A stretch of 41,734 nucleotides of DNA, taken from assembly GCA_002887195.1 (NCBI GenBank), contig PJAB01000109.1, forward strand, positions 1-41,734. The letters are read 5' to 3'. The notes under the pieces were generated by a model. That model had not been told where the DNA came from. It saw nothing but the letters and a program-made list of their open reading frames with translations, and ran no database searches. How positions within the stretch are numbered: the stretch's first letter is position 1; each line of letters begins with the position of its first letter. This document shows, piece by piece, positions 20,069 through 29,271 of the stretch. Position numbers and translations under genes: made by a program. The stretch comes from Chrysochromulina parva. Lineage: Eukaryota; Haptophyta; Prymnesiales; Chrysochromulinaceae.

Positions 20069-20603
20069 TTGCGCTTGTGGTCTTTTCAGACATATGACCT
20101 GCGGATGCAAAACACCGCCGACGCTCTGAAGACCTCCAAACCTCGATTGTCACCTTGATTGTACATGTACAATAGAGCGCATATCTGGACCACTTGAGCA
20201 GACGCAAAGGCTCGGGATGCGATTTGGCATTTGCGACCCTTGCGACAGAAGAGACGGTGTGCTTTGAATACGAGTAGACGAGAGCTGCGACAGATCGCGA
20301 TCCATAGTATAGAAGAACAGACTTGCTAATTGCGACCCTGCACCCTCATATCGCGACAATAAAAGTTTAACTTCGTCGCTCGTGCGAGTGCCCACACTAC
20401 AGTGCGGGCAGTTAACAGTGCCGTACCGGTAGCAGCCCGCGGTTGTCGCGTCTGTCGTGTTAACGTTCACACGGCAGTAACAGTGCCGCAGCACCGGTTG
20501 TCGCGTCTGTCGTGTTAATGTTCACGGTGGGACCGCGACGAAACTGACTATTAACTGACTGTTAACGTTCACGGTACAATGTACCCGGTACTGTACAGTT
20601 CTC
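20069..20603. promoter_or_regulatory. Repeat-rich promoter region of the LRR gene
   Basis: No gene. It contains a TACATGTA palindrome (20162-20169) and, from about 20410 to the ATG, a tandem arrangement of related words: a CGGTTGTCGCGTCTGTCGTG unit followed by GTTAACGTTCAC (ending 20470) and again with GTTAATGTTCAC (20496-20525), a further GTTAACGTTCACGGTAC word (about 20561-20577), and GGACCGCGACGAAAC (20530-20544). The last module is 60 bp from the start codon. Matching copies lie upstream of the ShKT/glycosyltransferase-like gene and the proline-rich gene. Confidence 0.55.
20473..20525 (+). repeat. 53-bp dispersed promoter module, copy 1
   Basis: Begins GGCAGTAACAGTGCCG and ends TGTTAATGTTCAC. 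It is 49/53 identical by eye to the reverse complement of 31952-32004, upstream of a different gene. A partial copy of its 3' half precedes it (20441-20470). Confidence 0.8.
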
Positions 20604-23598
20604 ATGGCTGATGGGCGCGTCCGCGTGCGTGGGCGTGAGGGCGAGGAAGTCGTGTGGTCGCGCAAGGCAGCGCGGCGAGCGGGAAGGCTCACGAATTGGC
20701 TCGACGACCTCGACCCGTCTGAAGACACCATCTTCCCCGTAGAGGAGACATGCGCAACGGTGCTGCGCACTCTCGGGGCGATGTGCGACGACGATTGGTC
20801 AGTCTCGTGCCTCGATGAATGCTCACTCACGCAGCTAGCCAGTCTCATCGAGGGCGCCAGCAACCTTCTCGCAGAGCAGGCGCTCGAGTACGCTCAGATT
20901 GCTTTTGCCTGCCGATTGGACGGCAAGTGCGCCAACGAGCTTCGTGAGCTGCTCGGCGCGTTGGACGACTTTGAGAGCGATGAGGAGCGCGTGGCAGCGC
21001 TCGCAGAGCCGGCGTTCACGCTAAATAGTCCAATGCCGCAGCATACCGCCGCGGCTGCGTTGCCCGTGAACGACGACGCTGCGGAAGCCGCCCTGGGCAA
21101 GGTCGACGTGGGCACGCTGATTGAGCTCAAGGGCCTCAACCGAGCGTGGCGTGCTCTCGGACGCCGAGCGCTGTGCTCGCGGCTGTGCAGGCGCGAAGGG
21201 CACGCCGACCCTCGGCAGCTGCACGAGATCACAGAGCTCAACCTGGAGCTACTCATCGAAGCCGGCCGGCCGTCGGAGGCGGCGAGGGCGGGGCGGCTGC
21301 TCCACCTGGAGCGGCTCACGGGGTATGGCTTCGTGGTGGATGTGGCCGCGGTACGAAATGTCGACTTGGTCGAGGAAGAGGACGAGGAGGAAGAGGAGGA
21401 GGAGGAGGATAATGAATGGAACAAGGAGCTGCTTCGTGGTCCGGCCAAGCACGCTTTGTGCAGCTGCGTCACGGGCGAGGGCGAGCCACCGCTCAAGCTG
21501 CTTCTCGGAGCCATCGCCTGCGCCGGCTCTGGAGACATCAGAGGTATCCCGGTGGAGCAGATGCGCGCTGGCACCCTCACCCATCTCAACTTGAACTCCG
21601 AGGAGGCTCAGCATGGCTATGGCATCGGTCCTGAGGGTGCCATGCTCGTAGCGTTTGTCCTTCCAGTCATGGGCTCGCTAACGAGCCTCAATCTCGAAAA
21701 CAACCAGCTCTGCGGAGTGGACAGGGTCGTCGGCAGAGGCACCTACACTGCCGAGGGCATTACTGCGATCGCCGACGCGTTGCGCGTGAATAGCTCCTTG
21801 ACACAGGTGCTCGCTTTCTGCCACCCAGAGGTGCCTCTTGTGTTACTCTAACCCTTGCCCTTCCTTTGAATGGTATCGCAGTTGGGCCTCGCATACAACC
21901 TGCTGTGCGGCATCGATGAGAATGGCAGAGGAACTTACACCGCAGAGGGCATCACAGCGATTGCTGATGCTCTTCGCGTCAATAGCTCGCTAACGAGCCT
22001 CGATCTCGAAAACAACCAGCTCTGCGGAGTGGACAGGGTCGTCAGAGGCACCTACAGAGGCACCTACACTGCCGAGGGCATTACTGCAATCGCCGACGCG
22101 TTGCGCGTCAACGGCGTGTTGACCAAATGCAAGCTCAAGGAGAACCAGCTGGGTGTCACAGGCTGGACCGCCATCTTCAACGCGCTGTGTGATAGCCCTA
22201 CCAGCAAGATTGTGGAATGGGATCTCAGGTATGAGTCTCTTAGGTTTGCGTCTCTTGAACCCGAGATCGCCAAGCCGCTTGCCGAGTACATCTCGGCCAC
22301 GGGCTCGCTAACCTCGTTGTCGATAGGGGATTACAACCTAGGCGACGACGGTGTCGAAGCTCTCTCGATCGGCCTCAAGGAGAGCAAGAGCTTGGCAACA
22401 CTCGACCTGTCCAACAGCTATGGCAGGATGACCAAGTTTGGCCCCAAGGGTGCAGCAGCATTGGCTTCGGCCATTGCTGTTGTGGCCGGCTCCTTGACGG
22501 AGGTGTGCTCCGACCCACAAACTACCTTCAGCCTATACCTTCTGCGCCAATACGCTTCTCGTTTCATGCTCACCTCTGTCTCTCTGTGCTTGCTTGCACG
22601 CAGCTCGACCTCAGCTGGAATGACATTGGCGCGGAGGGTGCAAAGCCATTGGCTGATGCCCTTTGCGTCAATAGCTCCCTTACGGAGGTGCGCCTCCCGG
22701 ACCTCGAACGCGTGCTCTCCATGCTTTCATGCTCAGATCCTTGCTTGCTGTGCGTAGGTAAACCTCCAAGGCAACCGGCTCTGTGGGGTCTGGAAAACGG
22801 ACGAGCCAGAAAGGAAAGCTTACGATGTCCAGAAAGGCACCTACACTGACGAGGGCATCAGCGCGCTGGCTGACGCCTTGCGCGTTAATTGCTCACTGAC
22901 GTCGGTACGCGCCCGCCTGAACCCCAGCCCATGGCTCTAGGCTGACCCGTGCCATCTCCTCTCAGGTGAACGTTGGCTACAACGAGATTGGCAAGGCGCA
23001 GGCGCTCAACCTTGTGAGCATTTTCAAGCAGAAGGACCAGATGAAGTCAGTTGGCCTCGCAGGCTGCGATCTGGGCGTTGATGGGGCCAAGGCTGTCGCT
23101 GACTATGTCAGCGTCAGTACCGTGCTGACGGAGCTCAACATTTGCGACAACTCAATCAATGCCGAGGGCGTCACGGCGATCTGTAACGGAGTACAGGGCA
23201 ATAAAGAGACCAAGCTCGCGTCACTCAACATCGGGATAAACAACATCGGCTCAGTTGGAGGAACAGCTGTGGCGGCTATGCTAGCCGTCACAGGGTCGCT
23301 AACGTCTCTCAACTTGGACGCAAATGAGTTGGGTGATGAAGGCATCAGTGCTATTGCAACGTTGCTGAAGGATACCACTGTGACCAGGCTAGCGTCGCTG
23401 GACTTACGCGCCAACGAAATCGGCCCCGAGGGCGCAGAGTCGCTGGCGGCCTGGCTGGCCGTCAGCGGCGCGCTCACCATGTGTCATCTGAGTATGAACC
23501 ACCTGGGAAACGACGGTGCAGCAGCCTTGCGTGAGGCAGTGAAAGGACGAGCTGCAGCTGGTTTTGAGCTTGACCTTGGTGATGAGCCGCTGGATTAA
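20604..23598 (+). CDS. SKP1-like / F-box-like / leucine-rich-repeat protein, five exons
   Basis: Exons 20604-21806, 21882-22502, 22604-22687, 22758-22904 and 22966-23598 are joined by four phase-0 GT-AG introns of 75, 101, 70 and 61 bp, giving 895 residues with no internal stop. Residues about 28-130 resemble SKP1: a BTB-like half, then ASNLLAEQALEYAQIAF and ELRELLGALDDFESDEERV, equivalent to SKP1's AANYL...LL and 'I-R-x-x-x-x-I-x-x-D-F-x-x-E-E-E' helices. Residues about 165-220 (LIELKGLNRAWRALGRRALC) look like an F-box. After an acidic tract (EEEDEEEEEEEDN) come at least 12 RNI-type LRRs (SSLTSLDLENNQLCGVDR, EGITAIADALRVN). The combination suggests a self-contained SCF-type ubiquitin ligase adaptor; this is inference. 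Every intron lies right after the LT(Q/E/S) of an LRR. Confidence 0.82.
21673..22108 (+). repeat. Near-identical duplicated LRR-coding block
   Basis: About 115 bp at 21673-21788 recurs at 21985-22108 with few changes; the second copy has an extra 12-bp duplication (AGAGGCACCTAC twice). The copies are on opposite sides of intron 1, so a segment containing the intron was probably duplicated or the copies were homogenised recently. Confidence 0.8.
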
Positions 23599-23862
23599 AA
23601 GCTTATTTAAACCAGTGTTCTTCAGACATCAGACCGACACCCTCCCTCCGTTCACGCGGCCTTCATATCCGCCGCAGCCACGATGTTCCATCGTCCACAT
23701 GCATTCGATTAGCCATCAGCATCACCTTCAGGTACCGGGTAGCTTCATGCACGACCTCTTCCACGTATCCCTACTTCTTGTCTGCTCGCGTCAAGACACC
23801 CGAAATCCGCGAGCCATGCTATCAGAAGAACAGTCATGGTCATTAAGGCCCCTGCAACATTC

Positions 23863-25554
23863 TCAAACATCCATTTTGTACGTGCCCTTTGTGTCCACCA
23901 CCTTTAGGCGCTTGTAGAGGGCAATGAGGTCCTCCCGGCCCGTCCAGCTGACGCAGACGATCGTGCTCGACTGGCCCGCGATATAGTACGATGGCACCAC
24001 CCCCTCTGTGCGCCCAGGCAGCCAAAGCAACCCCGCGTCGCGCAAGAGCTTCACATAGTCACGCGACGTCTCCTTTTCTGGCCCAACGCGACCCGCCACT
24101 GTCTGATGAACGTCCTCGGAGGAGACCATGGGCGGGGGGATCTGAATCGAGCGCCACAAGAAGTACGCGAGGTTCCCGTTCGGCCGTCCCATGTTGAGGT
24201 CGACGACCACTGGGTCCTGGGTAACCTCGTCGATGACAAAATCGAGGCCCCATTGGCCTTTGAGGTCCAGATACCTGCCGATGGCCACACCAGCCTCGGC
24301 CATCGCCTGCTGCATCGCCGAGGGCGCTGCCGAGGGGACGAAGTTGCCATGGTTGGATGTGCCGCACATGATCTGATCAGCGACGGCGATCGGGGTCGTG
24401 CCGCACATGTAGACAGTGGGCGACGGGCCGCCTTTGGCGCCGATCATCTCCTCGATCGTGTACTCCGAGCCCTTGATCCAAGCTTTGGTGTTCACCGGTG
24501 CAAGGTCGGCTTCGGTTGCATCGAGCACGAGGCCGGCGCAGCCGAGGCCATCCGTCGGCTTCAGCACAACGCGCACCGGCGGGTCCTGCGACTTGAGCTC
24601 CCGGAACGCGGCGTGCTGCTCCTCGACGGTGGAGCAGATGTAACCTTTTGGGACACGCAGTGACTGGGAGGAAATCTCGCCGTTGCGAAGTGCGGCTGGG
24701 AGCGATGGACGCTGGCTGGACGGATTGTAGTCTGCGTGGAGCCATCCCTTCGCCTCGCGAAGAGACCCAAGAAGCGGGTGCTCATCCTGATCGCCCATGA
24801 AGTTGAGGCCGCATGATGTGATGTCCTCGCGCACGGCGGCCGAGGGGTGGGAGTGGTACAAGTGGAAGAGGCATCGGCGCGAAGCCGGAATGCGACGCGT
24901 CGTGAGCTCATTCAGGACCATCTGCAGCACCAGGGCGGAGCGATCGCTCGCGGCGACAGCTGGGTCTGAAGTGCCCCCTTCTTCAACGGACAGCAGCGGG
25001 TTGTACCAGACCGCTTGCCACTCACGGAGGCCGTAGAGGTCGCACCAGATCTGAAAGCTATCGCGCGCGTCGGGTATGTCGGGAAGAGCAATGAGGTCGA
25101 GCCCCGGACGAGTGCACGCGAGAGCGCGGAGCGAACGCTGAAGAAGACGAGCCCTTGCCCACATGCTCGTACGGGGCCACCATGCAAAGATGATTCTTCT
25201 CTGGCCCGCTGTTTCTGGCTGCGTGGATGGCCCGCCACCGAGCAGCGCGTCATACATGGACGTGTTGGGGATGGGCTTGAACGTCTCAGAGGAGACGCTC
25301 TCGGATGTCTCGGACTCCTCGGACGTCTCGGACTTTAGATCCGTTGGCACCTTCGCCTTGACGTTCTGGTCGAGAGAGCGTAGCTTGGTGACGCTGAGCG
25401 ACACACATTCGCTGTGATGCCTGTACCGCAGGCCACTGGGGCCGGTACCCTCGGGGCTGACAGCGCATGCCGAAGGGGGTGTCGACGGCGCCGACGGCAA
25501 CCTCGTCAGGTCGACGATCTGCTTCAAAAGGACGGGCATTGGACGACCGTCCAT
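23863..25554 (-). CDS. ATP-grasp enzyme of unknown substrate
   Basis: A 563-residue single-exon protein. The first ~110 residues are low complexity (Ser/Thr/Pro, ETSEESETSESVSSE). Residues 120-330 hold a pre-ATP-grasp-like region (IIFAWWPRTSMW start; GLDLIALPDIPDARDSF). The ATP-grasp core is clear: VVLKPTDGLGCAGLVL with the ATP lysine (332), EYTIEEMIG (about 364-372), GLDFVIDE (436-443) and VVVDLNMGRPNGN, which supplies the metal-binding D-x-N (452-454). Such enzymes join a carboxylate to an amine or other nucleophile through an acyl phosphate. The RPNG ending resembles the amino-acid/peptide ligase branch (PGM1-type) more than biotin carboxylases, but the substrate is not deducible. Divergent from the desaturase gene, 271 bp between starts. 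Confidence 0.78.
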   Translation of the reverse strand: MDGRPMPVLLKQIVDLTRLPSAPSTPPSACAVSPEGTGPSGLRYRHHSECVSLSVTKLRSLDQNVKAKVPTDLKSETSEESETSESVSSETFKPIPNTSMYDALLGGGPSTQPETAGQRRIIFAWWPRTSMWARARLLQRSLRALACTRPGLDLIALPDIPDARDSFQIWCDLYGLREWQAVWYNPLLSVEEGGTSDPAVAASDRSALVLQMVLNELTTRRIPASRRCLFHLYHSHPSAAVREDITSCGLNFMGDQDEHPLLGSLREAKGWLHADYNPSSQRPSLPAALRNGEISSQSLRVPKGYICSTVEEQHAAFRELKSQDPPVRVVLKPTDGLGCAGLVLDATEADLAPVNTKAWIKGSEYTIEEMIGAKGGPSPTVYMCGTTPIAVADQIMCGTSNHGNFVPSAAPSAMQQAMAEAGVAIGRYLDLKGQWGLDFVIDEVTQDPVVVDLNMGRPNGNLAYFLWRSIQIPPPMVSSEDVHQTVAGRVGPEKETSRDYVKLLRDAGLLWLPGRTEGVVPSYYIAGQSSTIVCVSWTGREDLIALYKRLKVVDTKGTYKMDV

Positions 25555-25825
25555 TTGATGGTTGACCGGCGGGTAGGAAAATAGAAAGAGGAAGAGCCGA
25601 CGGCTTTATCTCGCCTAGGGGATTGCCGTAACCCTTCCAAATCGGGCAGAACGCGAGCCCGGGAAAATCAAACTTTTATTTGCGCATGATGTCGGTCGCC
25701 GCAGTGCGCAGACTAAGCATCTAGTCTTACAGTACTGTACGGTACAGTAGTTTGCGAGCTCGTCTTCCGAGGTTGCTCTCCGATCAAGGAGAGAAACTGG
25801 AGCACTCGACCAATCAGCCAGGACC
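25555..25825. promoter_or_regulatory. Divergent promoter with perfect inverted repeat
   Basis: Spacer between the starts of the ATP-grasp gene (-) and desaturase gene (+). It contains ACTGTAC-G-GTACAGT (25734-25748), a perfect 7-bp inverted repeat with a 1-bp centre, 78 bp upstream of the desaturase ATG. A related ACTGTACAGT lies just upstream of the LRR gene start (about 20590). Confidence 0.45.
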
Positions 25826-27692
25826 ATGCGCTGGCATTGTGTGCTCCTGCTGCTGCAATTAATCTCCGCTGTGCAGTGCTACGTCTACTCGTCAGTGCGC
25901 ATCCCGCGCACCGCCAGGACCAGACGATCAGCTCTTGACTGCAAGCATGAGCCAGCTGATACGGTTTGGAAGCCTTCCGCCTCAGCAGATGTGGCTACGG
26001 TTGGGAAGCCTTCAGCCTCATCAGATGTGGTTACGGTTGGGAAGCCTTCAGCCTCATCAGATGTGGTTGTCGCCATTCTCGAGCCTGCGTCCGCGGCAGC
26101 TCCAACCGCAACGGCACCTGCGTCGGGGTCTGCGGCCGCAAGCGTCGCCGACGTGCAGGGGAGGCGCGGCGCGGCGCGAGAGTCGTTGCCGTTGCGCTTG
26201 GATGGAGAGTGGTACGATTTGGATGCATGGCGTCCATTGATTGCCTCTGATTGCCTCTGGTCGCCTCTGATTGCCTCTGATTGCGCTCGGATGGAGAGTG
26301 GTACGATTTGGATGCATGGCGTCCATTGATTGCCTCTGATTGCCTCTGATTGCCTCTGATTGCCTCTGATTGCCTCTGATTGCCTCTGATTGCCTCTGAT
26401 TGCTCCCTCATCAGGTACGATCTGCATGCGTGGCGCGCCGCGCACCCAGGCGGCACGCATTGGATCGACGGATTCGCGCATCGCGACGCGACCGATGTGT
26501 TTCACGCCTTCCACTCCGCCGACGCAACTGCGATGACCAAGCGTCTCCCGAGGCTCCGCATGCCGCCGCCCTCGCTGCCGCCGCCCTCGGACCTGACGCT
26601 CAGCTTCCGGCGACTTCGTGACGAGCTCGTGCGCGAGGGCTGGTACGGGCGCCCTGGTTGACTTGAACGTCCTCTCTGAGACCTCACTGCTGGCGTGAAC
26701 AGTCTCTGTGAAGCTCACCCATTCCCTTTTTTGGCAGGTACGAGCGAGTATGGTGGCGCGAGGCAGCCAACCTGACCCCCGTGCTCGCCCTGTTCGCGAT
26801 CGGCTCACACCTCGCTCGTCCAATGCCTTGGCTTGCTACCGTGCTCCTCGCCCTCGGCAGCACGAGCGCAGGCTGGGTGGCGCACGATTTCGTCCATGGG
26901 CGTGGCCGCTTCTGCGCGACCATGCGTGGATTTGGCGCCCTTTTCAACGGCCACTCGGCCACCTGGTGGTCGAATAAGCACAACCTGCATCACGCATGCA
27001 CGAACCAGGTGGGAGTGGATGAGGACATCATGGCGGACCCTTTCTTCTTCCTATGGGCGCCCGACCCGGCGCGCGACTCACGCTGGCGACGGCTGCAGCA
27101 CTTGTACGCCCTGCCCGTCTATTCTGTTCTATTCGCCCTGTGGCGGCTCAACTCGGTCCGCACGGTGTTCACGAGCCGTCTGGTCGGCGAAGGGGCGTGG
27201 CTCGCCGTGCACTACACGTGGCTGCTGGCGTGTCTGCCGTGGCAGGTGGCGCTCGGGCACGTCTTCCTCGCCGGCTTGATGACTGCCACCATCGTCACCG
27301 TCTCTCATCAGACGGAGGACCTCTATCACGAGCAACAGCACGATTGGGTGCGCGCGCAGATCGGTGCCACGCGCGATGCGGCCACGAGTAACCCATTCTC
27401 CGAGTGGTTGTGGGGCGGCATGCAATACCAGCTCGAGCATCACCTTTTCCCCACAATGCCTCGCTACCGCTATGCGCAGCTCGTACCCCGCGTGCAGCAG
27501 CTCTGTGCCGAGCACCAGATCGAATACCGTGTCGACGGCGAGGCCGCCGTCGTTGCGCGCAATTTTGGCCGGCTCCGAGAGGTCGCAGAGGCGCCAGCGC
27601 AGCCAGACGCCCTCGCCACACGGACGGACACAGTTTGGAGCCGCCGACAGAGCGCCGCGTGGACGGCATCATCATTGACGGTGCCAGCTTGA
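25826..27692 (+). CDS. Cytochrome b5-fused front-end fatty acid (or sphingolipid) desaturase, three exons
   Basis: Exons 25826-26211, 26415-26642 and 26738-27692 give 522 residues; both junctions split a TGG codon as TG|G. The first ~25 residues (MRWHCVLLLLQLISAVQC) are a signal peptide, followed by an Arg/Ser-rich stretch and three VGKPSASSDV-type tandem repeats, so the protein may enter the ER or a complex plastid. The cytochrome b5 domain has HPGG (139-142) and a second haem histidine in FHAFHS. The desaturase has the three histidine boxes HDFVH (254-258), HNLHH (286-290) and QLEHH (436-440); the Gln in the last box is the hallmark of front-end desaturases. These insert a double bond between an existing one and the carboxyl end, as in omega-3 long-chain PUFA synthesis. 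Regioselectivity (delta-4, -5, -6 or -8) and acyl carrier cannot be read from sequence. Confidence 0.93.
26212..26414 (+). other. Introner-like intron B with duplicated 5' splice site and decamer array
   Basis: Begins GTACGATTTGGATGCATGG; the same word, slightly diverged, opens the next exon at 26415. An 89-bp unit spanning the end of exon 1 and the donor (26192-26280) is repeated in tandem at 26281-26369, so a second donor-like GTACGATTT lies at 26301. Seven near-perfect TGATTGCCTC units follow, then CTCATCAG. Only the first donor keeps the reading frame because 89 is not a multiple of three. Confidence 0.85.
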
Positions 27693-28205
27693 TGGAGATG
27701 TGAGCCATGCACCAGCACCAGCCAGCGCAGCGGTGTGAGAGCATGTGATTGTGTATGAGAGAGACATGCGCAGCACTACATGTCCCCTTCGGAGCCTGCT
27801 ACTACTGTTAAACCGGCTTCTAAGGGTAACTGCTTCTCGTCTACACAGGGACAGCACGTTGCACATATGTATGTATATATAAAGTACGTATGTACCAGCG
27901 TATATATTGATATATTGGTATGTATATATCCACTGAAGCGGAGGCTGGAGCTTCTCAGAGGTAGTATAGATACCCGACCGCGACCCGCTGTGGTCATCTT
28001 GGAGCCGTAATCTGAGACGGTGCGAGGGGGGTATTAGTCTTTTGGAGGCCGAGGGGTGCGGAACCGTCCTTTGAGACGGTGTGGTGTGGTGAGCGCGGGC
28101 GGACCGCGACGAAACGGTACTTTTCACAGCCAATGTTTATCTCGACTTTCTTTTCGTCAACTCGTTTCACATGCTGCGGTGTGGCCGCGTGCGGCTCCTC
28201 GCAAC
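27693..28205. promoter_or_regulatory. AT-rich promoter region of the proline-rich gene
   Basis: No gene. An AT-rich island (27866-27932) with alternating TATGTATATATAAAG and TATATATTGATATATTGG stands out from the GC-rich surroundings and could supply a TATA element. Further down, GGTGTGGTGAGCG (28082-28094) and GGACCGCGACGAAAC (28101-28115) match words upstream of two other genes. Confidence 0.5.
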
Positions 28206-29006
28206 ATGGTGTACGGCTCGCCAGATGGGTTGCTCGAAGCGAACTCAGACGGCTTCCTCGTGCCATCTGCATCTGCACCGTTGATTGGCCCACCGAGCGG
28301 ACCTGGAAGCGTAAGGTTCCCGCCCAGGCCACCGACGAATGCGCCAACGTGTGGCGCTCCAGTTTTTTATGACCCGCCTCCCGTCAACGCTGTGTATCCC
28401 AAAGTGACCAACACCATCTTTATAGGGCCGCAAGAGGGTCCCGGAGCCGCCAATATTCCGCCGCAGCGGGTTCCACTCAACATGAAGACGGCCGCCCCCG
28501 ATGTTATGTACAGCCTGCCCCCAGTGGACACCGTCAAGCCGAGGACGAGTTATCAGATCAGCTTCAAAGGGGCGCTTCTGAAAGATCCACCTTCTATGAC
28601 GCAGAAGTCGTACGCGAATTACGATGGCGAGCTCACGCACCCTGACTTGTACAAGCCCACAACCAACCGGAAGATGTCCTTTGGGAAGGCGCCGCAGAGG
28701 GTCGACCCGGCGAACAACAAGCTGACGCAGATTTGCTTCCTTTCTCATCGCCCCTGTACGCCAGCTGCCTACAAGCACACACGAATGCCGGCGCGCCGCT
28801 TTGGGCCTGGCCCTGGCTTGTCGATCGACCCGCGCTTCCGCTCCATGCCGGACCTGACCAAAGAGTCTTTTATGAAAAACGGGTCACCCAGCGTGGAAGC
28901 GATCAAACCGCGCAATCAACGCGCCATTATCACGGGCTCGGTGCGCTCGACAATCATGGACGCCCGGATGGAGCTTCTCTCACTGAACTCAATCATGCGT
29001 TTCTAG
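28206..29006 (+). CDS. Proline-rich protein, possibly cytoskeletal or flagellar
   Basis: Starting at MVYGSPDG (28206) the product is 266 residues; the open frame extends upstream to 28056 but through sequence matching a promoter module. No catalytic motif, membrane helix or signal peptide. Short Pro/Gly words recur: LIGPPSGPGSVRFPPRP, FIGPQEGPGAANIPPQR, MPARRFGPGPGLSIDPR, each followed by aromatic and Asp residues, a style seen in ciliary microtubule inner proteins with P-G-P-x-x-Y repeats. That is a stylistic resemblance only. The C-terminus ends MELLSLNSIMRF. Confidence 0.6.
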   Translation: MVYGSPDGLLEANSDGFLVPSASAPLIGPPSGPGSVRFPPRPPTNAPTCGAPVFYDPPPVNAVYPKVTNTIFIGPQEGPGAANIPPQRVPLNMKTAAPDVMYSLPPVDTVKPRTSYQISFKGALLKDPPSMTQKSYANYDGELTHPDLYKPTTNRKMSFGKAPQRVDPANNKLTQICFLSHRPCTPAAYKHTRMPARRFGPGPGLSIDPRFRSMPDLTKESFMKNGSPSVEAIKPRNQRAIITGSVRSTIMDARMELLSLNSIMRF

Positions 29007-29023
29007 TGTTACAAACCGAACAG

Positions 29024-29116
29024 CTAACCCTAACCCAACCCTAAGTTTAACTTGAGCTAGCCTAACGCGCATGAAAACGATCCTAATTCCTTTAGCTATA
29101 CCCGAACCCTAACCCC
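29024..29116 (+). repeat. Interstitial telomere-like CCCTAA words
   Basis: CTAACCCTAACCCAACCCTAAG at 29024-29045 and CCCGAACCCTAACCCC at 29101-29116 resemble (CCCTAA)n telomeric repeat, in the short spacer between two convergent genes. Too degenerate and short to be an active telomere. Confidence 0.5.
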
Positions 29117-29271
29117 ATTTACGAAGCGGTAATCCAAACTATCTTGGCAATCCCACGCACATCCTTCGAGGTTGAGAATGCCAGAGTCGCTCTACGCTGT
29201 GCACAGCGCGCTGATCACGACGCAAGTCAGTTTCGGCGGTGGAAGCGTAGTCGGAAAGCTTGGAGCCGCGT

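Noticed and set aside
25885..26823. Long minus-strand frame coding repeated SEAIRGNQRQ peptides
   Set aside because: It is the antisense reading of the desaturase gene and of the decamer array in intron B. The plus-strand b5 and histidine-box exons are clearly the real gene.
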